Source: Hepatocystis sp. ex Piliocolobus tephrosceles (taxonomy: Eukaryota > Apicomplexa > Aconoidasida > Haemosporida > Plasmodiidae). From it: DNA of 33,191 nt. The stretch is from positions 1,051 to 34,241 of the forward strand of contig CABPSV020000072.1 of the NCBI GenBank assembly GCA_902459845.2, given 5' to 3'. Below, one piece after another: positions 32,529 to 33,191 of this stretch. The notes under the pieces were generated by a model. That model was not told the origin of the DNA and searched no databases. It was given only the letters and a program-made list of their open reading frames with translations. Made by a program: the position numbers and the translations under genes. The first letter of the stretch is position 1; every line of letters starts with the position of its first letter.

Positions 32529-33191
32529 ACATTTATGTTACAACTATACTTTGAATTCTCACTGTCGTTTTTTGCTGATTTGGTTCGCTTGGCTTGACTT
32601 GGTTTTACTCAAACCGAATCAATTGCATTAGATTTAATCGAGTTATATATTTTTTTTTCTATTTCCTTTTTTTTTGACACAACACAAGTACAGGGAAAAA
32701 ACAACTGTAATTTCTTAAATCACAAGCAAAAAGTCAACTAGGCCAGGATGCTTTTTTATTTTAATTTGTTTACAAAACATAAATTTCTATATTTGTTATG
32801 ATTTATTAAGAACATTTAACACATAAAAATAATTATACTAAACATGCTTTCCCCATCAAATAAGTGTGCTTATATAAATGTATATTTGTATGTGTTTTTC
32901 GGAAGAATAAATCTACTTACGAAACTAAAAAAATAAAAAAAAGGTATTTTTTGAAATTTTTTTTTTATGTTTTTTTTAAATTTACGTATTTCCTTTTTTT
33001 TTTTTTTTTTTTTTTTTTATCATTCTTCATAGTTCCTTACAAAGGTTTGGATATTAAATGTTAAAATGTTATAATGTTAAAATGTTAAAATGTTAAAATG
33101 TTAAAATGTTAAAATGTTAAAATGTTAAAATGTTAAAATGTTAAAATGTTAAAATGTTAAAATGTTAAAATGTTAAAATGTTAAAATGTTA
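31246..33191. promoter_or_regulatory. Upstream region of the kelch gene to the window end
   Basis: The T48 run at 31403-31450 lies in the kelch 5' UTR or promoter (A48 in transcript sense). Further out are A-runs (32326-32355, 32495-32526) and AT-rich filler. 32540-32760 is a noticeably mixed-sequence island with GC-containing motifs, possibly a promoter or RNA gene. 33053-33191 is a minisatellite. No ORF above about 66 codons is convincing. Confidence 0.5.
33053..33191. repeat. 8-bp minisatellite (TGTTAAAA), cut by the window end
   Basis: About 17 tandem units of ATGTTAAA, nearly perfect apart from ATGTTATA near the left edge. It continues beyond the window, so its full length is unknown. 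Confidence 0.97.

Overview
The window is nuclear DNA of a malaria parasite. It is extremely AT-rich, with long poly(A)/poly(T) runs, (AT)n microsatellites and many minisatellites between genes. Short GT...AG introns are full of AT/T runs, and the proteins carry Asn-, Lys- and Asp/Ser-rich low-complexity inserts. The gene order eIF3a - SDHB - bromodomain protein BDP2 matches, from memory, Plasmodium falciparum chromosome 12 or its close Laverania relatives. No bacterial operon, mobile element, CRISPR array or viral sequence was seen.

Layout, left to right. 1-2600 is AT-rich and holds a low-confidence spliced membrane-protein candidate (+) and a 26-bp minisatellite. 2602-3873 (-) is a four-exon gene that I reconstruct as a TMEM208/SND2-like ER membrane protein. 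4631-4855 (-) holds the two 3' exons of another small spliced gene. 5646-9902 (-) is eIF3a. 9903-14371 is a long divergent promoter region. 14372-15304 (+) is SDHB. 15305-17219 is a convergent spacer with an 8-bp minisatellite. 17220-20795 (-) is the bromodomain/ET-like protein BDP2. 20796-24874 is noncoding. 24875-25043 (-) is a U1 snRNA gene, a GC-richer island with all U1 landmarks. 26276-27130 (+) is a protein whose C-terminal half looks like Mediator subunit 18. 27206-27835 (-) is a two-exon gene for a 105-residue acidic protein, tail-to-tail with the previous gene. 29302-31245 (-) is a six-kelch-motif protein with an N-terminal hexapeptide repeat. 31246-33191 is its upstream region and ends inside an 8-bp minisatellite.

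These are housekeeping genes rather than one dedicated system: translation initiation (eIF3a), respiration (SDHB), chromatin and transcription (BDP2, the Med18-like protein), splicing (U1) and protein targeting to the ER (TMEM208-like). The most useful results are the genes missed by simple ORF calling (U1 and the two spliced small proteins), the Med18-like match, and a bromodomain with His at the position of the usual acetyl-lysine-binding Asn.
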